Of a stretch of 61,249 nt of DNA, positions 16,357 to 24,821 are shown in pieces. Below the pieces are notes generated by a model. That model saw only the letters and a program-made list of their open reading frames with translations. It was not told the origin of the DNA and made no database searches. Every line of letters starts with the position of its first letter. Position 1 is the first letter of the stretch. The DNA comes from an uncultured Eubacteriales bacterium (GTDB lineage Bacteria; Bacillota; Clostridia; Oscillospirales; Acutalibacteraceae): positions 1 through 61,249 of the forward strand of contig CAKUAQ010000004.1 of the NCBI GenBank assembly GCA_934636435.1, read 5' to 3'. The translations under genes were made by a program, and so were the position numbers.

Positions 16357-17949
16357 TTATGCCCATTCCCGCAGCACCCATTCGGCGCAGCGGATGCCGT
16401 CCACCGCCGCCGATAAAATACCGCCGGCGTACCCGGCGCCCTCGCCGCAGGGGAAAATTCCCCGCACCGCCGACTGTCCGGCCGCATCCCGCAGCAGCCG
16501 CACGGGGGAGGAGGAGCGGCTCTCCACCCCGGTCAGCACCGCATCCGGTCGGTCAAAACCCCGGATGCGCCGCCCGAATTCCGGCAGCGCCAGCCGCAGA
16601 GACCGGGTCACGAATCCGGGCAGTATCTCTGTCAGATCCGTCAGCGTTACCCCCGGCTGATAGGAGGGCTGCACCTCTCCCAGCGCCGCCGAGACGCGTC
16701 CGGCGAGAAAATCCTCCACCAATTGCGCCGGGGCTTTATAGCCGCCGCCTCCCAGCCGGTAGGCGGCCTGTTCCAGCTGCCGCTGGAACAAAAATCCCGC
16801 CAGAGGATCGTCGCTGCCGAAATCCCCCGGCTCCACACCCACCAGCAGGGCGCTGTTGGAGTTGCGCGCGTCCCGGGCGTGATAGCTCATGCCGTTGACC
16901 ACCACGCAGCCCTCCTCGGAGGCGGCGGCGATGACCTCGCCCCCGGGGCACATACAGAAGGTATAAACTCCCCGTCCGCCCGCCGGCGCACAGTGCAGCT
17001 TATAGTCTGCCGCCCCCAGCGCCGGGTGTCCGGCGAATTTGCCGTACTGGCTCTCATCGATCATCGGGCGGGGATGCTCGATGCGTACCCCCACCGCAAA
17101 GGGCTTCGGCTCCATGGGCAGCCCCCGTCCCCGCAGCATGGTCACCGTATCCCGGGCGCTGTGGCCGATGGCGAAAATCGCCTGTCGGCAGGGAATCTCA
17201 GCTTCCTTGCCCCCGCTCACCGCCCGCAGCGCCGCCAGCGCTCCGTCCCGGAGCACACAATCGGTGACGGTGGTGAAAAACCGCACCTCGCCGCCCCGTT
17301 CCTCGATTTCTTCCCGCAGCCGCCGCACCGCCGGGCGCAGCCGGTCGGTGCCGATGTGGGGCTTCGCCTGCCACAGAATGGCCGGGGGCGCTCCGGCGGC
17401 GACAAAGCTCTCCAGAACCAGTCGGCTGCGGGGATCTTTGATGCCGGAATTGAGCTTGCCGTCGGAAAAGGCTCCCGCGCCCCCCTCGCCGAATTGCACA
17501 TTGTTTTGGGTGTCCAGCACCCCGGTACGGCGGAAGGCTTCCACCGCCGCCCGGCGGCTGTCCCCGTCGCCGCCCCGCTCCAGCAGCAGGGGGCGCGCCC
17601 CCGCCCGGGCCAGCGTCAGCGCTGCAAACAGCCCCGCCGGACCGCAGCCCACCACCACCGGCCGCATGGCGGGCGGCCGGGACAGCGCCGGGATAACGTA
17701 GGGGGTTGTTTCCATCCGGCTGACCTGCGGGGAGCGGCAACGACTCAGCACAGCGTCCTCGTCCGCCACCGTCACATCCACCGTGGCCAGAAAATGGACG
17801 TGCTCCTTCTTGCGGGCGTCCACCGACCGGCGATAGAGGGTCAGCGTCTGAATCTCCACCGGACGCACCCCCAGCGCCACCGCCGCCCGGCGGCGCAGCT
17901 CTGTTTCCGTATAGGTAAGGGGCAATGGGATCCCCGTCACGCGCAGCAT
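16357..17949 (-). CDS. FAD-dependent dehydrogenase, COG2509 family
   Basis: A 530-residue flavoprotein of the uncharacterised COG2509 family. After an approximately 90-residue N-terminal domain comes the dinucleotide-binding motif VVVGCGPAGLFAAL, then LLLERG, NNVQFGEGGAGAFSDGKLNS (a family hallmark) and the C-terminal GIFPCGEGAGYAGGI. Likely cytoplasmic. It lies 23 bp after the LOG-family gene and ends a long minus-strand series. The physiological substrate is not known. Confidence 0.85.
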   Translation of the reverse strand: MLRVTGIPLPLTYTETELRRRAAVALGVRPVEIQTLTLYRRSVDARKKEHVHFLATVDVTVADEDAVLSRCRSPQVSRMETTPYVIPALSRPPAMRPVVVGCGPAGLFAALTLARAGARPLLLERGGDGDSRRAAVEAFRRTGVLDTQNNVQFGEGGAGAFSDGKLNSGIKDPRSRLVLESFVAAGAPPAILWQAKPHIGTDRLRPAVRRLREEIEERGGEVRFFTTVTDCVLRDGALAALRAVSGGKEAEIPCRQAIFAIGHSARDTVTMLRGRGLPMEPKPFAVGVRIEHPRPMIDESQYGKFAGHPALGAADYKLHCAPAGGRGVYTFCMCPGGEVIAAASEEGCVVVNGMSYHARDARNSNSALLVGVEPGDFGSDDPLAGFLFQRQLEQAAYRLGGGGYKAPAQLVEDFLAGRVSAALGEVQPSYQPGVTLTDLTEILPGFVTRSLRLALPEFGRRIRGFDRPDAVLTGVESRSSSPVRLLRDAAGQSAVRGIFPCGEGAGYAGGILSAAVDGIRCAEWVLREWA

Positions 17950-17972
17950 CGATGTTTCTTCCTCCGTATGTG

Positions 17973-18506
17973 TTATGGGTGCAGCAGCCGCCGAATCTCC
18001 TCCGGATCGGCGGCGAACCGGATTCCCTGCTGCCGCTCATGGGTGGACAGCCCCGCCCCGATCATCCGCTCCAGCAGCGCCTGCAGAGGGTCATAGTAGC
18101 CGTGAAGATTATAGAGGATACAGGGGGCATCCAGCTGCCCCAGCGACACCCGGGACATCACCTCGGCGATCTCCTCCAGCGTGCCGGTGCCGCCGGGGAA
18201 GGCGATAAACGCCTCCCCCAGCTCCATCATTTTCGTTTTCCGTTCTGCCATAGTCTCGGTGACCAGCAATTGGGTCAATCCCTCATACTGGGCATTCTGC
18301 TCCACGAAAAAGCGGGTCTCCACCCCGATGACCGGACCGCCTGCTGCCAGCACGGCGGCAGCCAGCTCTCCCATCAGCCCGGTCTTGGAGCCGCCGTAGA
18401 CCAGCGTGTGCCCGGCTTCCCCGATCCAGCGTCCCAGATCCCGGACCGCTTCGCCCAGTGCCGGGTCGCTCCCCGGATTGGCACCCAAATAAACGGTGAT
18501 ATACAT
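17973..18506 (-). CDS. LOG-family (TIGR00730) protein
   Basis: A 177-residue Rossmann-like protein of the cytokinin-riboside phosphoribohydrolase (LOG) family, which splits a nucleoside monophosphate to base and ribose 5-phosphate. Evidence: LVYGGSKTGLMGELA, FFVEQ, the conserved MAERKTKMMELGEAFIAFPG, and the PGGTGTLEE motif. The length is typical. Bacterial members may also act as general nucleotide hydrolases. It sits between a deaminase and a flavoprotein gene. Confidence 0.87.
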   Translation of the reverse strand: MYITVYLGANPGSDPALGEAVRDLGRWIGEAGHTLVYGGSKTGLMGELAAAVLAAGGPVIGVETRFFVEQNAQYEGLTQLLVTETMAERKTKMMELGEAFIAFPGGTGTLEEIAEVMSRVSLGQLDAPCILYNLHGYYDPLQALLERMIGAGLSTHERQQGIRFAADPEEIRRLLHP

Positions 18507-18601
18507 GGTCTGCTCCTTTCGCCGTTACAGCGTGATCCAATATCGCTTGACCTCCGCCCGATGGCGCTCATCGGACAGAGCAAATTTCGGTTTTGTCGTC
18601 A

Positions 18602-18994
18602 TTATATCCACCAATCCGGGGTCAGCGCCCCCAAGGTAACGATCCGGGGCGGCTCCCACCCCAGCATAACCTCCACCGAGCGGTAATCCTCCGGCATCAG
18701 CTGGGTCACCAGCTCCCGGCAGGCGCCGCAGGGGGGCAGAACCGTCTTATCCCGGTTCACCGCCACCATCCGCCGGATGGCGTTCTCCCCGTGGGTGAGC
18801 AGGGAGAACAGGGCGTTGCGCTCGGCACAAATGCCCAGCGTGCAGGCGCCGTCCACACAGATGCCGGTGTAGATGGCACCGGAGGCGGACTCCAGCGCCG
18901 CCGCCACGCCGCCTACCTCGATCCATTCCGAGACCCTGCGGGGCTGCAGCGCGGCGCACGCCGCCCGATACAGCTCTGTCCAGATCGGTTCCAT
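18602..18994 (-). CDS. Cytidine deaminase-family protein
   Basis: A 130-residue zinc-dependent deaminase. The zinc and catalytic motifs are ICAERNALF (Cys-Ala-Glu) and LPPCGACRELV (PCxxC), as in tetrameric cytidine deaminases and blasticidin-S-like deaminases. I chose the ATG at 18994, which follows AAAGGAA; a start at 19021 would overlap the upstream gene by 7 nt. The substrate may be cytidine or a related nucleoside. Confidence 0.8.
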   Translation of the reverse strand: MEPIWTELYRAACAALQPRRVSEWIEVGGVAAALESASGAIYTGICVDGACTLGICAERNALFSLLTHGENAIRRMVAVNRDKTVLPPCGACRELVTQLMPEDYRSVEVMLGWEPPRIVTLGALTPDWWI

Positions 18995-19014
18995 CCCGTT
19001 TCGTTCCTTTCTCA

Positions 19015-20253
19015 TCACCATCCGGCGGCGATGGCGGCCGCCGCCACATACGCCGAGGAAAAGGCAAATTGCAAATTAAAGCCCCCGCAATCGCCGTCCA
19101 CGTCCAGCACCTCTCCGGCGGCAAAAAGCCCCGGAAATCCCCGCAGCCCCATGGTCTGCGGGTCCACCTGCCGGGCGTCGATGCCGCCCGCCGTCACCTG
19201 CGCGCCGCCGAAGCCCTTGGTGCCCAGCACCGGCAGCTCCCAGCCCTTGCACAGCGCCGCCGCCCGACGGCATTCCGCCGGGGTGAGGGTGTCCGCCGGG
19301 CGTGTGAGGGGCAACACCCCCGCCGCCCGCAGCACCGTCTGCCCCACCCGCTTATGGAGCAGCCCGGTGAACAGATCCTCCAGCGTACGCCCCGGCAGCC
19401 GGCTGCGCGCGCCGATGCGCTCCTCCAGCGCTGTCAGCTCCCAATCGGGCAGCAGATCCAGCACGGCGGTGAGCCGCCCCCGCTGGCGCCGCTCCCAGTC
19501 GCCCGCCACCCGGGACACCTGCATCACCGCCGGACCGGATAGCCCGTAGTCGGTGAACAGCACCTCGCCGGTGTTCCGGGTCTGCACCGCTCCGTCCAGC
19601 CGCAGCTCTACCCCGGCATCCACCCGGATGCCCTTCACCGCCCGCACCAGAGCGGTATCGGTGCGCAGCTGCACAATGGAGGGGAACAGGGGCGTCTTCG
19701 TCAGCCCCAGATCGGTGAGCAGCCCATACGCCTCGGCGCTGCCCCCCAGCGCCGGAGCCGCCGCCCCGCCGGTGCAGACCAGCACCGTGTTCGTCTCGAT
19801 CGCACCGGCGGCGGTTGCCACCCGCCAGCCGGTTTTCGTCCGCTGCAGCGCCGTGGCAGGCTGGTCGCAGCGGATTTCGATCCCCCGCGCCGCCGCCTCC
19901 AGCCGCAGCGCATCCAGCACCGCCGCCGCCTGCTCCGAATAGGGATACACCCGACCGTCCTCCCGCACCCGGCAATCCACCCCCAGCGATGTGAAGAACC
20001 CCATCGTATCGGCGGGAGAAAACGCTCCCAGCACCACCGCCGCCAGCGACGGACAGCCGTGATACCGGGCGGCGGTCGCCCCCGTATTGGTGAGATTGCA
20101 GGTGCCGTTGCCGGTGGCCAGCAGCTTTTTCCCCGGACGGGGGGCTTTCTCCAGCAGCAGCACCCGCTGCTTCCCGTGCGCCGCCCGTCCCAGCAGCGCC
20201 GCTGCCGTCAGTCCGGCCGCGCCGCCGCCGATCACCACGCAGTCATAGCCCAT
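19015..20253 (-). CDS. HI0933/YhiN-family flavoprotein
   Basis: A 412-residue NAD(P)/FAD-dependent oxidoreductase of the HI0933-like family (BaiN/YhiN). It starts with CVVIGGGAAGLTAAAL, then LLLEKAPRPGKKLLATGNG and CNLTN, the family's most characteristic segment. The C-terminus has TAGGIDARQVDPQTM and GLFAAGEVLDVDGDCGGFNL. The reaction is uncertain; some relatives act in bile-acid reduction, but this subgroup is broad. Confidence 0.88.
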   Translation of the reverse strand: MGYDCVVIGGGAAGLTAAALLGRAAHGKQRVLLLEKAPRPGKKLLATGNGTCNLTNTGATAARYHGCPSLAAVVLGAFSPADTMGFFTSLGVDCRVREDGRVYPYSEQAAAVLDALRLEAAARGIEIRCDQPATALQRTKTGWRVATAAGAIETNTVLVCTGGAAAPALGGSAEAYGLLTDLGLTKTPLFPSIVQLRTDTALVRAVKGIRVDAGVELRLDGAVQTRNTGEVLFTDYGLSGPAVMQVSRVAGDWERRQRGRLTAVLDLLPDWELTALEERIGARSRLPGRTLEDLFTGLLHKRVGQTVLRAAGVLPLTRPADTLTPAECRRAAALCKGWELPVLGTKGFGGAQVTAGGIDARQVDPQTMGLRGFPGLFAAGEVLDVDGDCGGFNLQFAFSSAYVAAAAIAAGW

Positions 20254-20266
20254 ACCGTCCGTCCTC

Positions 20267-20872
20267 TCAGCCCCGGTTGGCCAGCGCCTTCAGCGCCTGC
20301 CGCACCAGCGTCTCCACCGGCAGGCCGCTGTCCAGCTTGCCCACGGCGGCGTTGGCTTCTCCGGCGGTGAAGCCCAGCACCGTCAGCGCGTCCACCGCCT
20401 GCGCCGCATTGCCCGCCGCCGACACCGTCGCCCCGGTGGGCAGCTCGATACCGCCCTTGGCAGCGGACACGGTCCCCACCTTGTCTTTCATTTCCAGTGC
20501 GATGCGCTGCGCCAGCTTGGGGCCCACCCCCGCCGCCTTGGTCAGCGCCTTAAAATCCCCGGTCGCCACCGCCAGCGCCACCTTTTCCGGGGACAGCGCC
20601 GACAGGATGGACAGCCCCACCTTGGAGCCGACCCCCGATACGGAGGTGAGCATCTTAAAGCAGGACAGCTCGTCCGGCTGGGCGAACCCGAACAGCTCGA
20701 TGGCGTCCTCCCGCACATTCATCATGGTGTAGAGGAACGCCTCCTTGCCGATGGCGGGCAGCTGCCGGGCGGTATTCATGGTGATCTGGCAGCGGAAGCC
20801 CACGCCCCCGCAGCTGATCACCGCGATTTTCGGTTCCAGATGGACTAATTCGCCTTTTAAGCTGTAAATCAT
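20267..20872 (-). CDS. ruvA: Holliday junction branch migration protein RuvA
   Basis: A 201-residue DNA-binding subunit of the RuvAB branch-migration complex. The OB-fold N-terminus (MIYSLKGELVHLEPKIAVIS) is followed by helix-hairpin-helix motifs (LTSVSGVGSKVGLSILSAL and AAGVGPKLAQRIALEMKDK) and the C-terminal RuvB-contacting domain. GAAGGAGAG precedes the ATG at 20872. ruvC is just upstream; ruvB is not in the window next to it. Confidence 0.95.
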   Translation of the reverse strand: MIYSLKGELVHLEPKIAVISCGGVGFRCQITMNTARQLPAIGKEAFLYTMMNVREDAIELFGFAQPDELSCFKMLTSVSGVGSKVGLSILSALSPEKVALAVATGDFKALTKAAGVGPKLAQRIALEMKDKVGTVSAAKGGIELPTGATVSAAGNAAQAVDALTVLGFTAGEANAAVGKLDSGLPVETLVRQALKALANRG

Positions 20873-20991
20873 GGGTATCTCTCCTTCGGTTGTGGAAGAT
20901 CGCTTGGTGGGGGCGGCGCTGACTGCCGTCGGCACGGTCCCGTCCGTCCGGGCGGCGAAACCGCCGGGGCACGGGACACACGGCGCCGCCC

Positions 20992-21495
20992 TTATTCCGT
21001 GGTCAGCAGCTGACGCTTGAGCGCCGTGCCGCCGTATTGGGCGTGGCAGATGGCGATGGCCAGCGCATCCGCCGTATCGTCCGGCTTCGGAACCTCCTTG
21101 AGCCGCAGCAGCCGCCGGGTCATCTCCATCACCTGAGGCTTGTGGGCCTGTCCGAAGCCGGTGACGGCGCACTTCACCTGCATGGGGGTATACTCGTAGG
21201 CGGGCACCCCGTGCTGCTGCAATGCCAGCATGGTGACCCCCCGCGCCTGTGCTACGTCGATGGCGGTGGTCTTATTATTCTGGAAATACAGCTTTTCCAC
21301 CGCCGCCACCTCCGGGTGATACCGCTCCAGCAGCGCCGTCATATCGTCATAGATGATCTCCAGCCGCCGATTGAAGGGTACGCCCGCCTTGGTGGTGATG
21401 GCGCCGAAATCCAGCGGCAGATACCGCCCCCGCTCAAAGCGGATAACCCCCCAGCCTACGATGGCATAGCCGGGGTCGATGCCTAATATGATCAT
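20992..21495 (-). CDS. ruvC: Crossover junction endodeoxyribonuclease RuvC
   Basis: A 167-residue Holliday-junction resolvase. The acidic residues lie in ILGIDPG, VEKLYFQNN and KPDDTADALAIAICH. The alternative start is TTG at 21507, but the ATG at 21495 aligns with other RuvC starts. It follows the CinA-pseudosortase gene closely and is 119 bp upstream of ruvA. Confidence 0.95.
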   Translation of the reverse strand: MIILGIDPGYAIVGWGVIRFERGRYLPLDFGAITTKAGVPFNRRLEIIYDDMTALLERYHPEVAAVEKLYFQNNKTTAIDVAQARGVTMLALQQHGVPAYEYTPMQVKCAVTGFGQAHKPQVMEMTRRLLRLKEVPKPDDTADALAIAICHAQYGGTALKRQLLTTE

Positions 21496-21503
21496 GGTTC
21501 TTC

Positions 21504-23423
21504 TCAATCTCCGTCATTCTCTTTGGCGCTGCTGCTGACCTCCGCGTCCTCCGCGCCGTTCTCGGCGGGGGCGCTTTCCTCCGGCGGGGCGGTCGTGGTG
21601 GTGGTCGTGATGGTCGTGGCGGTCGTGGTGGTCGCTGTCGCAGCGGAGGAGGTGGTGGTGGTCGCCGCGCTGCCCATGTCGACGGAACCGCCGTCGGCGG
21701 TTTCGGTGCCGGCGGTGGTGGGGGCGCTGCCGCCCACAGAGGTGGAGCCGTTCCCCTTTTTCGTCCAGTTCTCCGGCATCTTTGCCTGGGAATTATAGAG
21801 GAAATTCGACGTGGCGCGGTCCTGCGCCGTCTGCCGCGCAGCCACCACCAGCCGTGCCCCGGCGTGTCCGTACAGCGTGCGGGCGTCCACCGACACCAGC
21901 AGGATCCGGTCGTCCGTGGTGACCGCTGTGCCGCTGCGGAACAGCGCCCGCTTTTGCAGCTCCTCCAGATGGGCCGCGTAGTCCGCATCGTCGGTGAATT
22001 CCGGCCGGGCATAGTCAAAGCTCCCGGTCTCGTCCACCACCAGCACGGCGAAGATCTCCCACCGGGCGGAGACATACAGGGTGTTCATCTCGATGACCGG
22101 GTGCTGGTTGAGGTACGCCAGACGGCGATAGGCCAGCAGAGGGGACAGCATCTGGTTGTCCCGATCGTATTTGCCGTAGATGGTCATGGAGCGGGGCAGC
22201 GTCTGGGCGGACAGCACCGTGCGTTCGTCGAAATACGGCTGTCCGTAGGGGGAATACTGCCCGGAAAAGCTATGGGTCTCATAATAGCCGTCGGAGTATG
22301 CCATGACGGGGTAGTTAATGTCGGAATCGGGGATGCGGATCCAGCCCGCCACGTCCGGATTGCTGTCATACAGACTGCGGAAACGGGCGTCCATCCCGGT
22401 GGGATAGCCGCTGTTCGCCCCGGCGTTGGTTTCGGCGGCATCCTCCGCCACCGCATCGTTGCTCCAGTATAGCTCGCCCAGCGCTTTTTGCAGCGACCGA
22501 TTGGAGCGGGTGGCCTGGGAGGCGAGATAGCTCCAGCAGATGCTCCCCAGCACCAGCAGCAGTGCCAGCAGCCAGGCCAGTCGCTTCAGCCACCGGATGC
22601 GGCGGGCCTCATCCTTCGAGGGAAACAGGGTGACCAGCAGCCGCCGCCAGCCCCGCTCCTGCCGTTTCACCGCCGGGTGTGTCTCGTCGCTGATGCCGCC
22701 GGCCATGACGGTGGGATAGGCTTCCAGATATCGGCGCACCAGATCCAGCGCCGCCGAGGATGCCGCCCGGCGGATGGCGGCCCGATCCCGGCTGCCGTTG
22801 CCGAATTGCCATTCCTGCACCCAGGTGCGTTTTCCGTCCGCCAGAGCGATGTATACGGTGCCCACCGGGCGCTTCTCCGAGGGCTTGGGGCCCGCCTCGC
22901 CGGTGATGCTCAGTCCCAGCGCCGCGCCGCTGTGGGCGCGCACTCCCCGCGCCATCTCGCCGGCGGTCTGTTCGCTGACCGCGCCGTAGCGGCTGAGGGT
23001 CTCCCGGCGCACCCCCAAAAGCTGCGCCTTGCAGCTCCGGGAATAGGACACCACCCCGGTGCCGAATACCTGCGAGCAGCCCGGCACATCGGTGAGCCGA
23101 GAGGCCACCATACCGCCGGTGCAGGATTCCGCCAGCGCCAGGGTGCGCTGCCTTTCCTCCAGCAGCGTCACCACCCGGTGGGCCAGATCGCCGCCGTCCC
23201 GGCTGTACAGATACCGTCCCAGCCGTTCGGTCAGGGCGGCGTCGGTCTCCTCCAGCACGGAGGGGGCCGCCGTCAGGGTGAGGGTGCTGTCCAGATCGTC
23301 GGCGGTCAGGGTCGCCGCGGTGTCCGGCAGGGTGAGGATATCCCCCAGCCGCTCCGAAAGGGTGGGCTTATCCAATCCGAAAAACCGCCAGCTGCGGGTA
23401 ATGGGAGTCTGCTGTGTGTCCAT
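21504..23423 (-). CDS. CinA/PncC domain fused to a membrane-anchored pseudosortase
   Basis: A 639-residue fusion. Residues about 78-236 are a CinA C-terminal (nicotinamide-nucleotide amidase) domain: LAESCTGG (98-104, Ser100), SYSRSCKAQLLGV (Lys132), YGAVSEQT and RPVGTVYIA, apparently catalytically complete. One membrane segment lies at about 282-300. Residues about 340-530 have the class B sortase pattern (NPDVAGWIRIPDSDINYPVM, GQPYFDERTVL), but the catalytic His is Lys418 (TIYGK) and the Cys position is Asp513; Arg524 is kept. A Thr-rich disordered tail follows (about 560-639). Topology: CinA inside, sortase fold outside. It lies just upstream of ruvC. Confidence 0.85.
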   Translation of the reverse strand: MDTQQTPITRSWRFFGLDKPTLSERLGDILTLPDTAATLTADDLDSTLTLTAAPSVLEETDAALTERLGRYLYSRDGGDLAHRVVTLLEERQRTLALAESCTGGMVASRLTDVPGCSQVFGTGVVSYSRSCKAQLLGVRRETLSRYGAVSEQTAGEMARGVRAHSGAALGLSITGEAGPKPSEKRPVGTVYIALADGKRTWVQEWQFGNGSRDRAAIRRAASSAALDLVRRYLEAYPTVMAGGISDETHPAVKRQERGWRRLLVTLFPSKDEARRIRWLKRLAWLLALLLVLGSICWSYLASQATRSNRSLQKALGELYWSNDAVAEDAAETNAGANSGYPTGMDARFRSLYDSNPDVAGWIRIPDSDINYPVMAYSDGYYETHSFSGQYSPYGQPYFDERTVLSAQTLPRSMTIYGKYDRDNQMLSPLLAYRRLAYLNQHPVIEMNTLYVSARWEIFAVLVVDETGSFDYARPEFTDDADYAAHLEELQKRALFRSGTAVTTDDRILLVSVDARTLYGHAGARLVVAARQTAQDRATSNFLYNSQAKMPENWTKKGNGSTSVGGSAPTTAGTETADGGSVDMGSAATTTTSSAATATTTTATTITTTTTTAPPEESAPAENGAEDAEVSSSAKENDGD

Positions 23424-23606
23424 GCCGGTTCACCGCCTTTCCTGTGTCGATTTGTGTGGTTTCCTGCGGATACGCCCCGCGGATGCCCGCAGGTCGGGGG
23501 TTACGGGAACTATCGCTCTGTGTGCGGTAAGGGGCGGGCGACGGGATGCCCGTCGGAGCCGATCCGTCGTTGGCTCCCCCCAAAGCACCGTACCGCCGCC
23601 CCCCGA

Positions 23607-24785
23607 TTATATCTGCCTCTGGCGCACACCGGCCAGCGCTTCCTCCAGAAGAGCGTCGATGTCCAGCGCCCGCTCCGCCTCCTCCACCTTATACCGTTTC
23701 GGTTTGGTGTTGGGGTGCTTGGGAGTGAATACGGTGCAGCAGTCCTCATAGGGCAGGATGGAGGTCTCAAAGGTGCCGATCCTCCGGGCGATGGTGACGA
23801 TCTCCTCCTTATCCATGCCGATGAGAGGGCGGAACACCGGCATCTCCGCCAGTGCATCCGTCACCGCCAGCGCCGGAATGGTCTGGCTGGCCACCTGCCC
23901 CACGCTCTCGCCGGTGATCAGCGCCCCGCAGTCCTCCTGCCGGGCGATCCTCTGCGCCAGACGCATCATAAACCGCCGCATGATCAGCGTAAAGTATTCC
24001 TCCGGGCAATGGGTGCGGATCTCCTCCTGAATGTGGGTGAAGGGCACGATGAACATGGTCATGTGTCCCGCATAGCGTCCCACCTTTTCCAGCAGGGTCG
24101 CCACCTTTTCTTCCGCCCGCTCGCTGGTATAGGGCGGGGAGGCGAAATGAACGGCCGTCAGCCGGATGCCCCGTTTCGCCATCATATAGGCGGCCACGGG
24201 GGAATCAATGCCCCCGGAGATCAGCACCGCCGCCTTGCCGCCGGTGCCCACCGGCATCCCGCCGGCACCGGGCAGCTGCTCGGCGTGAATATAGGCGCCG
24301 AAATCCCGAATTTCCACCATGATCTGCACGTCCGGGTGATGCACGTCCACCCGCAGATGGGGGAATCGCTCCAGCAGCGCGTGTCCTACCTCCCGGCTGA
24401 TCTCCGGGGAGGTCAGCGGGAATCGCTTGTCCGACCGCTTGCTCTCCACCTTGAAGGTGCGGCAGCGCTCCAGCCGCGGGGCCAGATACTCCCCCGCCGC
24501 CTGCTGGATGGCGGACAGCTCCTTGGGCGCCACCCGCGCCCGGGAAAATCCGGAGATGCCGAACACCCGGGACACGCAGTCGCAGGCCTCCTCCAGGTCG
24601 GCGTCCTCGTTCTTCGGTTCGATATAGATGGTGGACTGGGCGCAGCGCACGAGGAAATCCCCCGCCCGCCGCAGCCGATAGCGCAGATTGTGCATCAGCG
24701 CCTCTTCAAAGGTGCGGCGGTTCAGTCCCTTCAGCGCCAGCTCCCCGTTTTTGATCAGAATGATCTCCTGTGGTGTGTATTCCAT
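23607..24785 (-). CDS. thiI: tRNA 4-thiouridine / thiazole sulfurtransferase ThiI
   Basis: A 392-residue enzyme that activates tRNA uridine-8 with ATP and inserts sulfur taken from a cysteine desulfurase. The N-terminal ferredoxin-like and THUMP domains (about 1-170) are followed by the PP-loop SGGIDSP (190-196). The C-terminal rhodanese domain found in enterobacterial ThiI is absent, as is usual in Firmicutes. A nifS-type desulfurase lies upstream in the same direction, its likely sulfur donor, with the sortase gene between. Confidence 0.93.
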   Translation of the reverse strand: MEYTPQEIILIKNGELALKGLNRRTFEEALMHNLRYRLRRAGDFLVRCAQSTIYIEPKNEDADLEEACDCVSRVFGISGFSRARVAPKELSAIQQAAGEYLAPRLERCRTFKVESKRSDKRFPLTSPEISREVGHALLERFPHLRVDVHHPDVQIMVEIRDFGAYIHAEQLPGAGGMPVGTGGKAAVLISGGIDSPVAAYMMAKRGIRLTAVHFASPPYTSERAEEKVATLLEKVGRYAGHMTMFIVPFTHIQEEIRTHCPEEYFTLIMRRFMMRLAQRIARQEDCGALITGESVGQVASQTIPALAVTDALAEMPVFRPLIGMDKEEIVTIARRIGTFETSILPYEDCCTVFTPKHPNTKPKRYKVEEAERALDIDALLEEALAGVRQRQI

Positions 24786-24821
24786 CGGTTGTTGTATCTC
24801 CCTTGATTCGGTTTGCCCGGT

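Noticed and set aside
22488..24806. 772-codon plus-strand open frame opposite the pseudosortase and thiI genes
   Set aside because: It is antisense to two recognised genes and has shadow-like composition.
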